A stretch of DNA of 64,000 bases from Ga0077527 sp021300125 (GCA_046339595.1 JBKDUF010000065.1:12707-76706); one strand, 5' to 3'. Positions 7,695-15,942 are shown, counted from the first letter of the stretch. The notes: a model not told the origin generated them from the sequence alone. Made by a program: numbers and translations.

Positions 7695-8669
7695 TCAGTC
7701 CGCCTTGATCCCCGCGGCACGAATGATCGGTGTCCAGCGCTCGATCTCGCTTTTGACGAAGGCGTGCAGCTCGGCCGGGGTCGAGGGCGAAGCGATCGCA
7801 CCCCGCTGCAACAGGCCATCACGCACCTCCTGCGTGTTGAGGATGCCGGTGACTTCGCGGTGCAGCTTGTCGACGATGGGCCTGGGCACCTTCGCCGTGG
7901 TGAACAGGCCGAACCACAGTTCGGCGACCATGCCCGGAATGCCGGCTTCGGTGGCGCTGGGAATGTCCGGTGCGCCGGGGAAACGCTCCTTGCCCGAGAC
8001 CGCCAGCGCGCGCACCTTGCCCGACTTCAGTTGCGCATAGGCGGTGATCGGCGACAGGAAGGAAATCTGCGTCTCGCCCGACAGGATCGAGGTCAGCGCA
8101 AAACCGGCGCTCTTGTACGGGATGTGCTGGATGTCGGCCTTGGTCACCTGCTTGAACAGTTCGCCGGTGAGATGACTGATGGTACCGTTGCCGGCCGAGG
8201 CATAGGTCAGCGGTTTCTGCCGCGACAGCGCCACCAGCTCCTGCACCGACTTCGCCTGCACGGAAGGGTGCAGCACCAGCACGGTGACGCCGGTGGTGGT
8301 CTTGGTGATCGGCGAAAAATCCTTCAGCGGGTCGTAGCCGCGGTTCGGATACAGCGCCACCGCGCTGACCATCGGACCGGCGTGACCCATCACCAGCGAA
8401 TAACCGTCGGGCGCCGCCTTGGCCACCACTTCGGCCGACAGCGTGCCACCGGCGCCGGCGCGGTTGTCCACCACCACCGGCTGGCCCCAGCGCTCGGACA
8501 GGCGCTGGCCGATATAGCGCGACAGATAGTCGGCGGTACTGCCCGCACCCTGCCCCATGATGCGGATCGGGCGAGAGGGATATTTCTCCGCGGGATCGCT
8601 GGCCTGCACCGGCAGCACGGCCGCGGCCGTCAGCGACAGGGCGAAAAACAGTTTGCAGGTGTTGCGCAT
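7695..8669 (-). CDS. Bug-family tripartite tricarboxylate transporter receptor
   Basis: A 324-residue periplasmic binding protein with a Sec signal peptide of about 23 residues (cleavage near VQASDP). Signature segments are 'YPSRPIRIMGQGAGSTADYL', 'DNRAGAGGTLSAE', 'PDGYSLVMGHAG' and 'HIPYKSAGFALT'. A strong GGAGGAG precedes the ATG. It is intact and close to family length. It lies upstream of the M24 and 2-oxo acid dehydrogenase genes in the same direction, so uptake of their substrate is a fair guess. No transporter membrane genes are adjacent. Confidence 0.93.
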   Translation of the reverse strand: MRNTCKLFFALSLTAAAVLPVQASDPAEKYPSRPIRIMGQGAGSTADYLSRYIGQRLSERWGQPVVVDNRAGAGGTLSAEVVAKAAPDGYSLVMGHAGPMVSAVALYPNRGYDPLKDFSPITKTTTGVTVLVLHPSVQAKSVQELVALSRQKPLTYASAGNGTISHLTGELFKQVTKADIQHIPYKSAGFALTSILSGETQISFLSPITAYAQLKSGKVRALAVSGKERFPGAPDIPSATEAGIPGMVAELWFGLFTTAKVPRPIVDKLHREVTGILNTQEVRDGLLQRGAIASPSTPAELHAFVKSEIERWTPIIRAAGIKAD

Positions 8670-8730
8670 GGGACTCCTCCGCTGTTTTTGGATGTTCAGT
8701 TGAAGCCTGTGAGGGCCGGCGAGTCGCGGT

Positions 8731-9630
8731 TCAGAGCCCGGCCCGCTGCTGATACGACAGATCCATGTACTGCTCCGGGCTGCCCTTGGGCCGGGTCAGG
8801 CCTTCGGCCTGCCAGTAGACGTCGATCACCTGCCGCACACCCTCGGCATCAATCGACGGCAGCGGACGCGCGACGAAGGCGTCGAAGGCCTTGTTCGCGA
8901 GCTCCGGCGCGATGTTCAGGCGCGACGGCAGCAGCGAGATCGCCTCGACCTTGTGCGCCGGATCCTTGAGCCAGTGGCAGGCGCCGCGGAAGGCGCGGAT
9001 GAAGCCGACCAGGCGGTCCGCATTCTGCGCCGCCCAGGGCCGCCGGCAGGCGGCGATGGAACCGGGATAGGTCGGGAAAAACTGCGTGGTGGTGCCGAGC
9101 GAGCCGAAACCCAGCGCGAACAGGTTGCGGTCGAAGGGCGGATTGAGCCAGCTGGCAGCACCCTGCCCTGCCTTCATCGCATCAAAGCGCTCCTGCGAAC
9201 CGCCGATCTCGACAAAACGGTAATCGGTCCTGGCGAGGCCGTTCTCGGCGAGCAGCTTGCGCAGCAGCAGCGCGTAGCCGCTGTTGGCGCCGTCGACCAC
9301 GATGTCGCGGCCCTTGAGGTCAGCCAGCGACTTCACGTCTTTCGCCGCCACCAGTGACAGCTCGGGGGCATGGCCCTGGGCCATCACGATACAGAGATCG
9401 CCGCCAGTCTCCACCGCACGCACCACATGGTCGGACTGCTGGAAGCCGATGTCATAACCGCCGGCGCGCAACTGCTCGAGCTGGTGGGTCGAAGAACCGG
9501 TCAACGTGACATCCACGGCAACACCTTCGGCCTCAAACATCCGGCGACCCTGCGCCACATACAGCGGCCAGGCATTCACCCCCTCGGAAATGATCGCCAG
9601 TTTCAACGGCGCTGCTGCGGCTGCTGACAT
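8731..9630 (-). CDS. NMT1/SsuA-like solute-binding protein without a visible signal peptide
   Basis: A 299-residue periplasmic-binding-protein type II fold of the ABC nitrate/sulfonate/thiamine-precursor class: 'LKLAIISEGVNAWPLYVAQG', 'LRAGGYDIGFQQSDHVVRAVE', 'SLADLKGRDIVVDGANSGYA' and 'LNPPFDRNLFALGFG'. The N-terminus (MSAAAAAPLKL) leads straight into the first beta strand and lacks a signal sequence. No upstream in-frame start restores one, so it may act in the cytoplasm or be mis-started at a rare codon. No ABC permease or ATPase lies nearby. It is divergent from the GntR regulator, with paired palindromes between. Confidence 0.85.
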   Translation of the reverse strand: MSAAAAAPLKLAIISEGVNAWPLYVAQGRRMFEAEGVAVDVTLTGSSTHQLEQLRAGGYDIGFQQSDHVVRAVETGGDLCIVMAQGHAPELSLVAAKDVKSLADLKGRDIVVDGANSGYALLLRKLLAENGLARTDYRFVEIGGSQERFDAMKAGQGAASWLNPPFDRNLFALGFGSLGTTTQFFPTYPGSIAACRRPWAAQNADRLVGFIRAFRGACHWLKDPAHKVEAISLLPSRLNIAPELANKAFDAFVARPLPSIDAEGVRQVIDVYWQAEGLTRPKGSPEQYMDLSYQQRAGL

Positions 9631-9711
9631 GAATGAACGCCTCGCGTCGGTTTAGTGGTGGGGTCTGCTGCGCCACGGCCAGCGACGGCGCCCGCGCATC
9701 CTAGTCGTGGC

Positions 9712-9747
9712 CCAACCAATAGTCAACGATTTGGCCAAATTGGTTGG
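9712..9747. promoter_or_regulatory. Candidate operator: CCAACCAAT...ATTGGTTGG inverted repeat
   Basis: Perfect 9-bp arms (9712-9720 and 9739-9747) flank a centre containing TTGGCCAA. The half-site ACCAAT/ATTGGT recurs in the palindrome at 9861. It sits in the divergent region between the solute-binding protein gene and the GntR gene, so the regulator is the natural candidate to bind it. Confidence 0.6.
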
Positions 9748-9860
9748 ATGCAAAACAACCCTTGACAACACCCTGCTGGTGCGCTGCACAAGAGGGAGAA
9801 TCGGTGGATGCTCGCGAATCGGGCCGCTCCCGCTGGTTGACCTTGATCCACCAAATCTGA

Positions 9861-9879
9861 ACCAATTGACCCCATTGGT
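9861..9879. promoter_or_regulatory. Candidate GntR operator: ACCAAT-N7-ATTGGT
   Basis: Inverted half-sites ACCAAT (9861-9866) and ATTGGT (9874-9879) lie 44 bp before the regulator start codon. Size and symmetry suit a FadR/GntR dimer, and the same half-sites occur in the 9712 palindrome. Confidence 0.6.
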
Positions 9880-9922
9880 GCAATGACGGCACAATCCGCG
9901 CTGACCTGATTTGCAAGCCGCC

Positions 9923-10627
9923 ATGAACCCTTACCGCCGCTCCGATGTGATTGCCCCGCGCCGTTCCGGCCGGCGTGACCGCAGCCAGGACATCCGCAAT
10001 TTCCTGCTCGACGCGGTGGCCCAGGGCATGGTCGGCCCGGGCGGCAAGCTGCCCACCGAGCGCGAACTGGCGACCCGCTTCGAGCTGCCGCGCAACGCCG
10101 TGCGCAAGACGCTGGCGCAACTCGAGGCCGAGGGTGCCATCACGCGCCATGTCGGCCGCGGCACCTTCATTGCAGACGGCGGCGGCTTTCCCGCCGACAG
10201 CCTCACCCACACCAGCCCCGCGGAACTGATGGAAGCGCGGATGCGGCTGGAACCGGCAATGGCGGAACTGATCGTCATCAATGCCACGCCCGCCGATTTC
10301 GAGCGCATGGAAACCTGCCTCGACCGCGCCGAGCGCGGCGCCTCGCTCGACGATTTCGAGGTCTGGGACGCGGCCCTGCACCAGGCCATGGCCGCGGCCA
10401 CCCACAACCGCTTCATGATCCGCGTTTTCGACATGGCCACCGCAGTGCGCCACCAGACCGAGTGGGGCAAGCTCAAGGACCGCGTGGTCACGCCCGAGCG
10501 CCGGATCAACTACCAGGAAGAACACCGCGCCATTGTCGCCGCGCTGAAAGCCCGCGATGCCGACCGCGCCCGCGCCGCAATCCTCGCGCACCTCCAGCAC
10601 GCGCGGCGCAACCTGTTCGGCTTCTAG
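9923..10627 (+). CDS. FadR/GntR-family transcriptional regulator
   Basis: A 234-residue regulator. The N-terminal winged helix (residues about 20-85) has the GntR core 'GGKLPTERELATRFELPRNAVRKTLAQLEAEGAI' region followed by 'RHVGRGTFI'. The C-terminal FCD domain has 'ELMEARMRLEPAMAELI' and His-containing helices ('DAALHQAMAAATHN', 'EEHRAIVAALKARD'), which in this family bind metal and a carboxylate. A TTG 12 nt upstream could also start translation, but neither has a strong ribosome-binding site. It is divergent from the leftward catabolic genes, and is probably their repressor. Confidence 0.9.
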   Translation: MNPYRRSDVIAPRRSGRRDRSQDIRNFLLDAVAQGMVGPGGKLPTERELATRFELPRNAVRKTLAQLEAEGAITRHVGRGTFIADGGGFPADSLTHTSPAELMEARMRLEPAMAELIVINATPADFERMETCLDRAERGASLDDFEVWDAALHQAMAAATHNRFMIRVFDMATAVRHQTEWGKLKDRVVTPERRINYQEEHRAIVAALKARDADRARAAILAHLQHARRNLFGF

Positions 10628-10672
10628 CACCAGGGCCGCGGCAGGCCCGCACCGCCGGCGTTAGACTGCGGC

Positions 10673-11272
10673 ATGGATGTCACCTTCACCTCGACCCTGG
10701 TGATCCTGCTGCTGGTGATGGATCCGGTCGGCAACATCGGCCTGTTCGTCTCCCTGCTCAGGCACCTGGAGCCGGCGCGCCGCCGGCGGGTGATCCTGCG
10801 CGAAGTCGGCATCGCCTTTGCGGTTCTGCTGTTTTTCGTGTTCTTCGGCCGCGCCATCCTTGACCTGATGGGGCTCTCGGATTCCTCGCTCAACATCGCC
10901 GGCGGGGTGATCCTGTTCCTGATCGCGCTGCGCCTGGTCTTCAAGCATCCCGAGGGGGTGTTCGGCGCCGACGACAATGGCAGCGAGCCCTTCATCGTGC
11001 CGCTCGCCATCCCCTCGATCGCCGGCCCCTCGGCGATCGCCACCGTAGTGCTGATCGTTTCACGTGCGCCGGACCGGCTGCCGGAATGGATCGCCGCCCT
11101 GGCCGCGGCCAGCGCGCTGACCCTGGCCCTGCTGCTCGCAGGGGAGCGCATTGCCCGGCTGCTCGGCAGCCGCGGTCTGGCCGCGCTGGACCGCCTGATG
11201 GGGCTGATCCTGACCGCGATTGCGGTGGAAATGCTCCTCAAGGGCATCGAAAGCTTCGTGCGCGGCCTCTGA
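10673..11272 (+). CDS. MarC/NAAT-family inner membrane protein
   Basis: A 199-residue membrane protein with about six hydrophobic segments. MarC-family landmarks are 'LLLVMDPVGNIGLFVSLL' in the first helix, 'SLNIAGGVILFLIALRLVF' in the third, 'VPLAIPSIAGPSAIATVVLI' and 'DRLMGLILTAIAVEMLLKGI' near the C-terminus. Known homologues include E. coli MarC, whose role is unsettled, and archaeal neutral amino acid transporters. It lies 45 bp after the GntR gene in the same direction and may be co-transcribed. Confidence 0.9.
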   Translation: MDVTFTSTLVILLLVMDPVGNIGLFVSLLRHLEPARRRRVILREVGIAFAVLLFFVFFGRAILDLMGLSDSSLNIAGGVILFLIALRLVFKHPEGVFGADDNGSEPFIVPLAIPSIAGPSAIATVVLIVSRAPDRLPEWIAALAAASALTLALLLAGERIARLLGSRGLAALDRLMGLILTAIAVEMLLKGIESFVRGL

Positions 11273-11308
11273 GCGGCAGACGGCGGCGTGGACGGGCAAA
11301 ACAAAGCC

Positions 11309-11338
11309 TTGACAAAACCGGCACTCGCCGGTGTTGAT
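11309..11338 (+). promoter_or_regulatory. Possible promoter with central palindrome
   Basis: TTGACA (11309-11314) is followed by the palindrome ACCGGC-ACTC-GCCGGT (11317-11332) and a weak -10 (GTTGAT, 11333-11338). The palindrome lies exactly between the two elements, as repressor sites often do. No gene starts close downstream. Confidence 0.35.
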
Positions 11339-11485
11339 ATCTCGCGTGCCGCAGCGACGGGCTGCGGCCTACAAAAAACTGCAATGGGCGTCAATCGTCC
11401 CGCAGCCCTCAACGGCATCCGCTGGCAAATCCGCGCTAAGTTATTGACGCAGAGGGGCTTTTGAGACACGTTTTTGACACACTAT

Positions 11486-11504
11486 AACTAATTGTTTTAA
11501 TTGA
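11486..11504 (-). repeat. AT-rich motif copy
   Basis: On the minus strand TCAATTAAAACAATTAGTT matches the consensus at 18 of 19 positions. It is intergenic, and overlaps the place where a -10 element for the TTGACA at 11474 would fall. Confidence 0.75.
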
Positions 11505-11638
11505 ACTTTTTAATGTCCTCCGAGGGCAATGCGACAGAACCATTATTTTTTGGGCATCACCACCCGGCAAAATCGCGGAGCCGGCGATGAACACCGCCCC
11601 GGCACGCCGGCGGGGCGCAAAAAAGCATGCACAATTTC

Positions 11639-11647
11639 TGTGGATAA
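11639..11647 (-). promoter_or_regulatory. Exact DnaA-box match (TTATCCACA on minus strand)
   Basis: TGTGGATAA on the plus strand equals the consensus DnaA box. Only one copy is present and no origin-type genes are nearby, so it may be a titration site or chance. Confidence 0.4.
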
Positions 11648-11749
11648 CTCTGTGAGCAAGGCCAAAAAATGCCAGTCCGGAAGGGGTGAATCGCCGAACT
11701 TAGGTGGCCTGCCCACTTTTTCAGCACTTGCAGCGGATCGCCCGAGCCG

Positions 11750-12391
11750 GTGCGGCTGATCACGTTTTTGCTGCTGATCCCTGTCCTGCTGCACACCGCG
11801 GGTGCAGCAGCACTGGATGTGGAACACCGTGCGGTGTGGCGCGACCTGCCGCGGCCGGCAACCGTCATGCGGGTGCTGGAAATCCGCGCCGTGCTGCTCG
11901 ACGACTGGCCGGAGCCCGAAGTTGAACAGGCCCTGCGCGAAGCGGCAGACATCCTCGGCCAGTGCGGTATCCGCACCGCGCGCATCGACCTGTTCCGCGT
12001 GCAGGCGCCGCTGCCGCAACGCTGGTTCGACACACCGCGATCGCGCGAGCTGGCACGCGCGCTTGACCTGCCGCGGCCCGCCGTATTCTTCGCCGCAGGC
12101 ACGCGCCAGGTGCCCGCCTTCGACGCCGAAGCCATCGGCCGCGGCAACAGCCGCAGCCGGCCCGAACTCGCAGACACGGTGTGGATCGCGCGAGGGGCTC
12201 GCGATCTCGGCATCGTCATCGCGCATGAACTCGCGCACGTGCTGATGGACAGCGGCGAGCACGACAACACGCCGGGCAACCTGATGGCTGAATCCACCGC
12301 GCCGGCCAACACCGCGCTGACGCCGGCGCAATGCGCGCGCATCATCGCAACCGGAACCCGCCACGGCCTGCTGCGGCCGGGCGTAGACTGA
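11750..12391 (+). CDS. Secreted protein with HExxH zincin-like motif
   Basis: A 213-residue protein starting with GTG. Residues 1-20 are a Sec signal peptide (LITFLLLIPVLLHTAGAAA). The rest has no family I recognise. Near the C-terminus 'VIAHELAHVLMDSGEHDN' (HExxH at 159-163, a further His at 171) and 'GNLMAEST' look like a zinc-protease helix with a Met-turn-like segment. Spacing of the third His is two residues longer than in classical metzincins. It has two isolated Cys, at 72 and about 208. It ends 4 bp before the P-loop gene, so the two are probably one transcript. Exported metallopeptidase is a reasonable but unproved reading. Confidence 0.7.
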   Translation: MRLITFLLLIPVLLHTAGAAALDVEHRAVWRDLPRPATVMRVLEIRAVLLDDWPEPEVEQALREAADILGQCGIRTARIDLFRVQAPLPQRWFDTPRSRELARALDLPRPAVFFAAGTRQVPAFDAEAIGRGNSRSRPELADTVWIARGARDLGIVIAHELAHVLMDSGEHDNTPGNLMAESTAPANTALTPAQCARIIATGTRHGLLRPGVD

Positions 12392-12395
12392 GCGC

Positions 12396-14171
12396 ATGAA
12401 CGGCGGCGCAACAGAAGGCGCATGGAACCCGGGGCTGCAATCGCAGATCCCGGCCGAGCTGCTGCCGCTGGCGACCATTTACCGCGCCGGCAACGTCCAC
12501 ACCGCGCTGCGCGAGGCGCGCGAACTCGCCGACCTGACCGGCCTGCCGATGGATGAACTGGTCGCCTTCCGCCCCGAGCGGCTGGCGGTGCATGAGCTGC
12601 TGGCGCGCGTCACCGCCGGCTTCACCGTCGAAGATGGCGCCAGGACCGAGGACCTCGGCATCAACTTCCGGCGCATGACCGAGGCCATCCTCGGCCGCCA
12701 CATCCTGCCCGAATTGCCGCGCATCGTCGCGGAACACGAAGCGCTGCGCGCGCAGCTGCGTGCCGCGGTCGAGGCTGCGCTCGCGCGCGTGCTCGAGGCA
12801 CCGCAGCGCCACGCGCAGCGCCCGGGCCTGCTTACGCGGCTGCTGGCAAAACCGCAGCCCGCGCCCGGCGACAGCGACTTCGAAACCGGCGACATGCGCT
12901 GTGTGCGGCAATGGAGCGATGCCGCCCGGCACCAGGCCGAGCCGCTGCAGGCTGCCGCCTGCGCCGCACTCGCGCGCGTGGCCGATGCGATGCTCACCCG
13001 CCACGGCCGGCTGTGGCGCGACACCGCGCTGATCGCGAAGGTGGCCACCGATCTGGCCGCCAACGACTACGGCAGCGAAATGATCGGCCGCGCGATCGAA
13101 CCGCTGATCGAGCGCGGCGCCGCTGCCGAAGGTTTCCGCCGCCTGCCGGCACAGGCGCATCCGGTGGTGATGAACACCAAGGGCGCCTCGGCTGCGGGCA
13201 AAAGCACGCTGCGGCCGCTGCAGCGCGCGCTGGCCGCGCGCATCGGCGTGAGCTGGCAGGACTTCGCACTGATCAGCCCCGACATCTTCCGCAAGTTCCT
13301 GCTCGACTACTCGACACTGGGCGGCGCCTACAAATATGCCGGCGCCTTCACCGGGCACGAACTGCAGGTGGTGGACCACAAGCTCGACCGTGTCATGGCG
13401 CGCAAGGCCGAGCGCGGCGACATGTCGCACCTGCTGATCGACCGCTTCCGCTTCGACACCTTCGCACCCGCCTCCGACGTTGCCGGCAGCAACCTGCTCA
13501 CCCGCTTCGGCGAGATCGTCTACCTCTTTTTCATGGTCACGCCGCCGCACGCCACCGTCGAGCGCGCCTGGCAGCGCGGCCTCGAAGTCGGCCGCTACAA
13601 GGCGGTGGACGACCTGCTCGCGCACAACATCGAGGCCTACACCGGCATGCCCGAGGTGTTCTTCACCTGGGCGCTCGCCGCCGACAAGAAAGTGCATTAC
13701 GAATTCCTCGACAACAGCGTGGCGCTGGGGGAAACCCCGCGCACCATCGCCTATGGCTGGAACGGTGAACTCAACGTGCTCGATGTCGGCGGCCTCATCA
13801 ACATCGAGCGCTACCGCCGCGTCAACGTGGCCGCGCGCGAGGCCGCGGCGGTGTATCCCGGCGCCGCGGACATGGCCGCGGCGCGCAACACGCAGTTTCT
13901 CGAACAGTGTGCACGGCGCCTGCCGCGCCTGAATTTCGCCGACCGTGACAGCGGCCGCGTGTGGCTGCGCATCGCGCAGGGCCGCGTGCAGTGGCTCGAT
14001 CCGGTGGCACTTGCACAGGCGTTGCATGACAGCGAAACCTGCGCCGGCATCGGCGCCATTGCGCCGCAGGTGCTCGCCAACACCGGTGCTGCGGCTGAAC
14101 CCGCATGGCTGCCTCCGGAGGAGCGCATCCATACCCTCGGCGACTGGCGCACTCTGGCAACACCTCAATAA
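12396..14171 (+). CDS. Large uncharacterised P-loop protein (zeta-toxin/kinase-like centre)
   Basis: A 591-residue protein of no family I can name. A mainly helical N-terminal half (1-250) precedes a Walker A 'GASAAGKST' (263-271). About 20 residues later comes 'ALISPDIFRKFLLDY', which resembles the segment after the P-loop in zeta-toxin/UDP-sugar kinase folds, where an acidic residue and Arg act on substrate. Further conserved-looking parts are 'LIDRFRFDTFAP' and 'YLFFMVTPPHATVERAWQRG', a typical kinase strand-helix. It may phosphorylate a small molecule or nucleotide-sugar. It follows the secreted HExxH gene by 4 bp, and the dispersed AT motif starts at its stop codon. Confidence 0.7.
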   Translation: MNGGATEGAWNPGLQSQIPAELLPLATIYRAGNVHTALREARELADLTGLPMDELVAFRPERLAVHELLARVTAGFTVEDGARTEDLGINFRRMTEAILGRHILPELPRIVAEHEALRAQLRAAVEAALARVLEAPQRHAQRPGLLTRLLAKPQPAPGDSDFETGDMRCVRQWSDAARHQAEPLQAAACAALARVADAMLTRHGRLWRDTALIAKVATDLAANDYGSEMIGRAIEPLIERGAAAEGFRRLPAQAHPVVMNTKGASAAGKSTLRPLQRALAARIGVSWQDFALISPDIFRKFLLDYSTLGGAYKYAGAFTGHELQVVDHKLDRVMARKAERGDMSHLLIDRFRFDTFAPASDVAGSNLLTRFGEIVYLFFMVTPPHATVERAWQRGLEVGRYKAVDDLLAHNIEAYTGMPEVFFTWALAADKKVHYEFLDNSVALGETPRTIAYGWNGELNVLDVGGLINIERYRRVNVAAREAAAVYPGAADMAAARNTQFLEQCARRLPRLNFADRDSGRVWLRIAQGRVQWLDPVALAQALHDSETCAGIGAIAPQVLANTGAAAEPAWLPPEERIHTLGDWRTLATPQ

Positions 14172-14188
14172 GTCATTGTTTTAATTTA
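14170..14188 (-). repeat. AT-rich motif copy overlapping a stop codon
   Basis: On the minus strand TAAATTAAAACAATGACTT matches the consensus at 18 of 19 positions. It overlaps the TAA that ends the P-loop gene. Confidence 0.75.
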
Positions 14189-14357
14189 TTTATTTTTCTG
14201 GCGCCGTAATACCCGTTTACAAACAATTACGGTGTCCCGCCCGCCCTTTGCCTAAGCTGTCGTCGTGACCGGAGGTGATCGGTCTCAACCACAACGCCGG
14301 GCCACAAGCGCCCGGGCACAGCGGCTCCGGCCGCCGTGCACAACCGGGGAGACGACC

Positions 14358-14675
14358 ATGCACCAACTGATGCGCGCAAGCATCGCAGCCGCAGTGCTGG
14401 CAGCCGAACCGGCCTACGCCGGCGGTGGCCACGGGTACGGCCATGGCCACTGGAAAGGCCACGGCCCGCACTGGAAGCACGAGCAGCATGTCCACCACCA
14501 CTACAGCCCGCCGCGGCATGTGGTGCAGCCTGTGCACCGCTACCATCCGCCGCGCGTGGTGCATCACTACTATGCGCCGCCGTATTACGCGCCGTCCTAT
14601 TACACGCCGTCCTTTTACGCGCCGGCGGCGGGCATTCACGTCGTGCTGCCCAGCGTCTACATTCCCTTCAACTGA
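14358..14675 (+). CDS. Small exported His/Tyr/Pro-rich protein
   Basis: A 105-residue protein from the ATG at 14358, which has GGGGAGA upstream. An earlier in-frame ATG at 14265 would bury the signal peptide. Residues 1-18 are a signal sequence ending AEPAYA. The mature part is full of His (GHGYGHGHWKGHG), then Pro/Tyr repeats 'YYAPPYYAPSYYTPSFYAP', and a hydrophobic C-terminus (HVVLPSVYIPFN). Such compositions suit metal binding or an envelope structural role. No family assignment. Confidence 0.7.
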   Translation: MHQLMRASIAAAVLAAEPAYAGGGHGYGHGHWKGHGPHWKHEQHVHHHYSPPRHVVQPVHRYHPPRVVHHYYAPPYYAPSYYTPSFYAPAAGIHVVLPSVYIPFN

Positions 14676-14704
14676 TACGTGCCGGTCGCTGCGCTTCGCG
14701 GGCC

Positions 14705-14710
14705 TATAAT
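14705..14710 (+). promoter_or_regulatory. -10 element (TATAAT)
   Basis: An exact TATAAT lies 33 bp before the ATG of the DUF993 gene. No clear -35 is visible. Confidence 0.5.
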
Positions 14711-14742
14711 GCCGGCTCCTCCGGCAACCGCGAACGCAGCGC

Positions 14743-15942
14743 ATGGACGGCAGCACTTCCGCAGAAATCCGGCTTCCGGCGGCTGACGGCCGCAGGGAAA
14801 CCTATCGCCTTCGCGGGCCGCGCAGCTACATCACCGCCACCTCGCCGGCACAGCTGACGCGCGTGGCCTACTCGGCGGCCCATGTCGTGGCCGATCCCGG
14901 TGCGCGCATCGATCCCTGGCTCGATTGCGCGGTGGACTGGGACGCCACGCTGGCCTACCGCCGTCATGTCTGGAGTCTCGGCCTCGGCGTGGCCGAGGCC
15001 ATGGACACCGCGCAGCGCGGCATGGGCATGGACTGGCCGGCCTCGCTCGAACTGATCCGCCGCTCGGTGGATGCGGCGAAGGATTTCCCCGGCGCGCTGA
15101 TCGCCTCGGGCTGCGGCACCGACCAGCTCGCCCCCGAAGACGCGCGCAGCATCGACGACGTGATCCGCGCTTACGAGGAGCAGATGGCCGCCATCGAGGC
15201 CGCCGGCGGCCGGCTGATCCTGATGGCCAGCCGCGCGCTGGCGAAAGTGGCGCGCGGCCCCGGTGATTACGAAAAGGTCTATGACCGCCTGCTGCGCCAG
15301 GCGCGACAGCCGGTGATCCTGCACTGGCTGGGCGAGATGTTTGATCCTGCGCTGGCCGGTTACTGGGGCAGCAGCGATGTGCAGTCCGCGGTGAACACCG
15401 CGCTCGGCGTGATGGAGGCGAATGCCGCCAGGGTGGACGGCATCAAGATGTCACTGCTCGACAAGGACACCGAGATCGCCGTGCGCCGGCGCCTGCCCGA
15501 AGGCGTGCGCATGTACACCGGCGACGACTTCAACTACGCCGAACTGATCGCCGGCGATGAAATCGGCGACCACCCCAACCACCGCCACAGCGACGCCCTG
15601 CTCGGCATCTTCGACGCCATCGCCCCGGCCGCCAGCGCCGCGCTGCTCGCGCTGGCCCGGCACGACCGCGCACAATTCGACGCCATCCTCGCACCGACCG
15701 TGCCGCTGTCGCGCCACATCTTCCGCGCGCCGACGCGCTTCTACAAAACCGGCGTGGTGTTTATGGCCTGGCTCAACGGCCACCAACAGCACTTCACGAT
15801 GGTCGGCGGCCAGCAGAGCGCGCGTTCGCTGATGCACTTCGTGGAATTGTTCAAGCTGGCCGATGCCGCCGGACTGCTGCTCAAGCCTGATCTGGCGCTG
15901 GCACGGATGAACACGCTGCTGGCGCTGCACGGCGCGACCTGA
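14743..15942 (+). CDS. DUF993-family protein (dihydrodipicolinate synthase/aldolase-like barrel)
   Basis: A 399-residue protein matching the DUF993 family as I know it. Characteristic segments are 'RSYITATSPAQLTRVAYSAAHVVADP', 'IDWDATLAYRRHVWSLGLGVAEAMDTAQRG' (here VDWDATLAY), 'QPVILHWLGEMFDPAL', 'VDGIKMSLLDKDTEI' with a Lys placed like a Schiff-base Lys, and 'MYTGDDFNYAELI'. DUF993 proteins look like DHDPS-type aldolases and often sit with sugar or inositol-like catabolic genes. The reaction is unknown. Its 3' end faces the OYE-like gene. Confidence 0.85.
   Translation: MDGSTSAEIRLPAADGRRETYRLRGPRSYITATSPAQLTRVAYSAAHVVADPGARIDPWLDCAVDWDATLAYRRHVWSLGLGVAEAMDTAQRGMGMDWPASLELIRRSVDAAKDFPGALIASGCGTDQLAPEDARSIDDVIRAYEEQMAAIEAAGGRLILMASRALAKVARGPGDYEKVYDRLLRQARQPVILHWLGEMFDPALAGYWGSSDVQSAVNTALGVMEANAARVDGIKMSLLDKDTEIAVRRRLPEGVRMYTGDDFNYAELIAGDEIGDHPNHRHSDALLGIFDAIAPAASAALLALARHDRAQFDAILAPTVPLSRHIFRAPTRFYKTGVVFMAWLNGHQQHFTMVGGQQSARSLMHFVELFKLADAAGLLLKPDLALARMNTLLALHGAT

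Larger units (their letters stand above)
11273..11749. other. 477-bp non-coding stretch
   Basis: No convincing gene. It holds a possible promoter with a palindrome (11309-11338), a second TTGACA at 11474-11479, an AT-rich motif copy (11486-11504) and an exact DnaA-box sequence (11639-11647). A 76-codon open frame starting at 11529 lacks a recognisable family and has erratic composition, so I do not call it. Confidence 0.7.

Noticed and set aside
11273..11749. Replication origin
   Set aside because: Only one DnaA box, no AT-rich unwinding region with clustered boxes, and no dnaA, dnaN, gidA or parAB nearby.
11529..11759. 76-codon gene in the long spacer
   Set aside because: No ribosome-binding site of note, no domain, and it runs into the secreted-protein gene out of frame. 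Composition is not gene-like.
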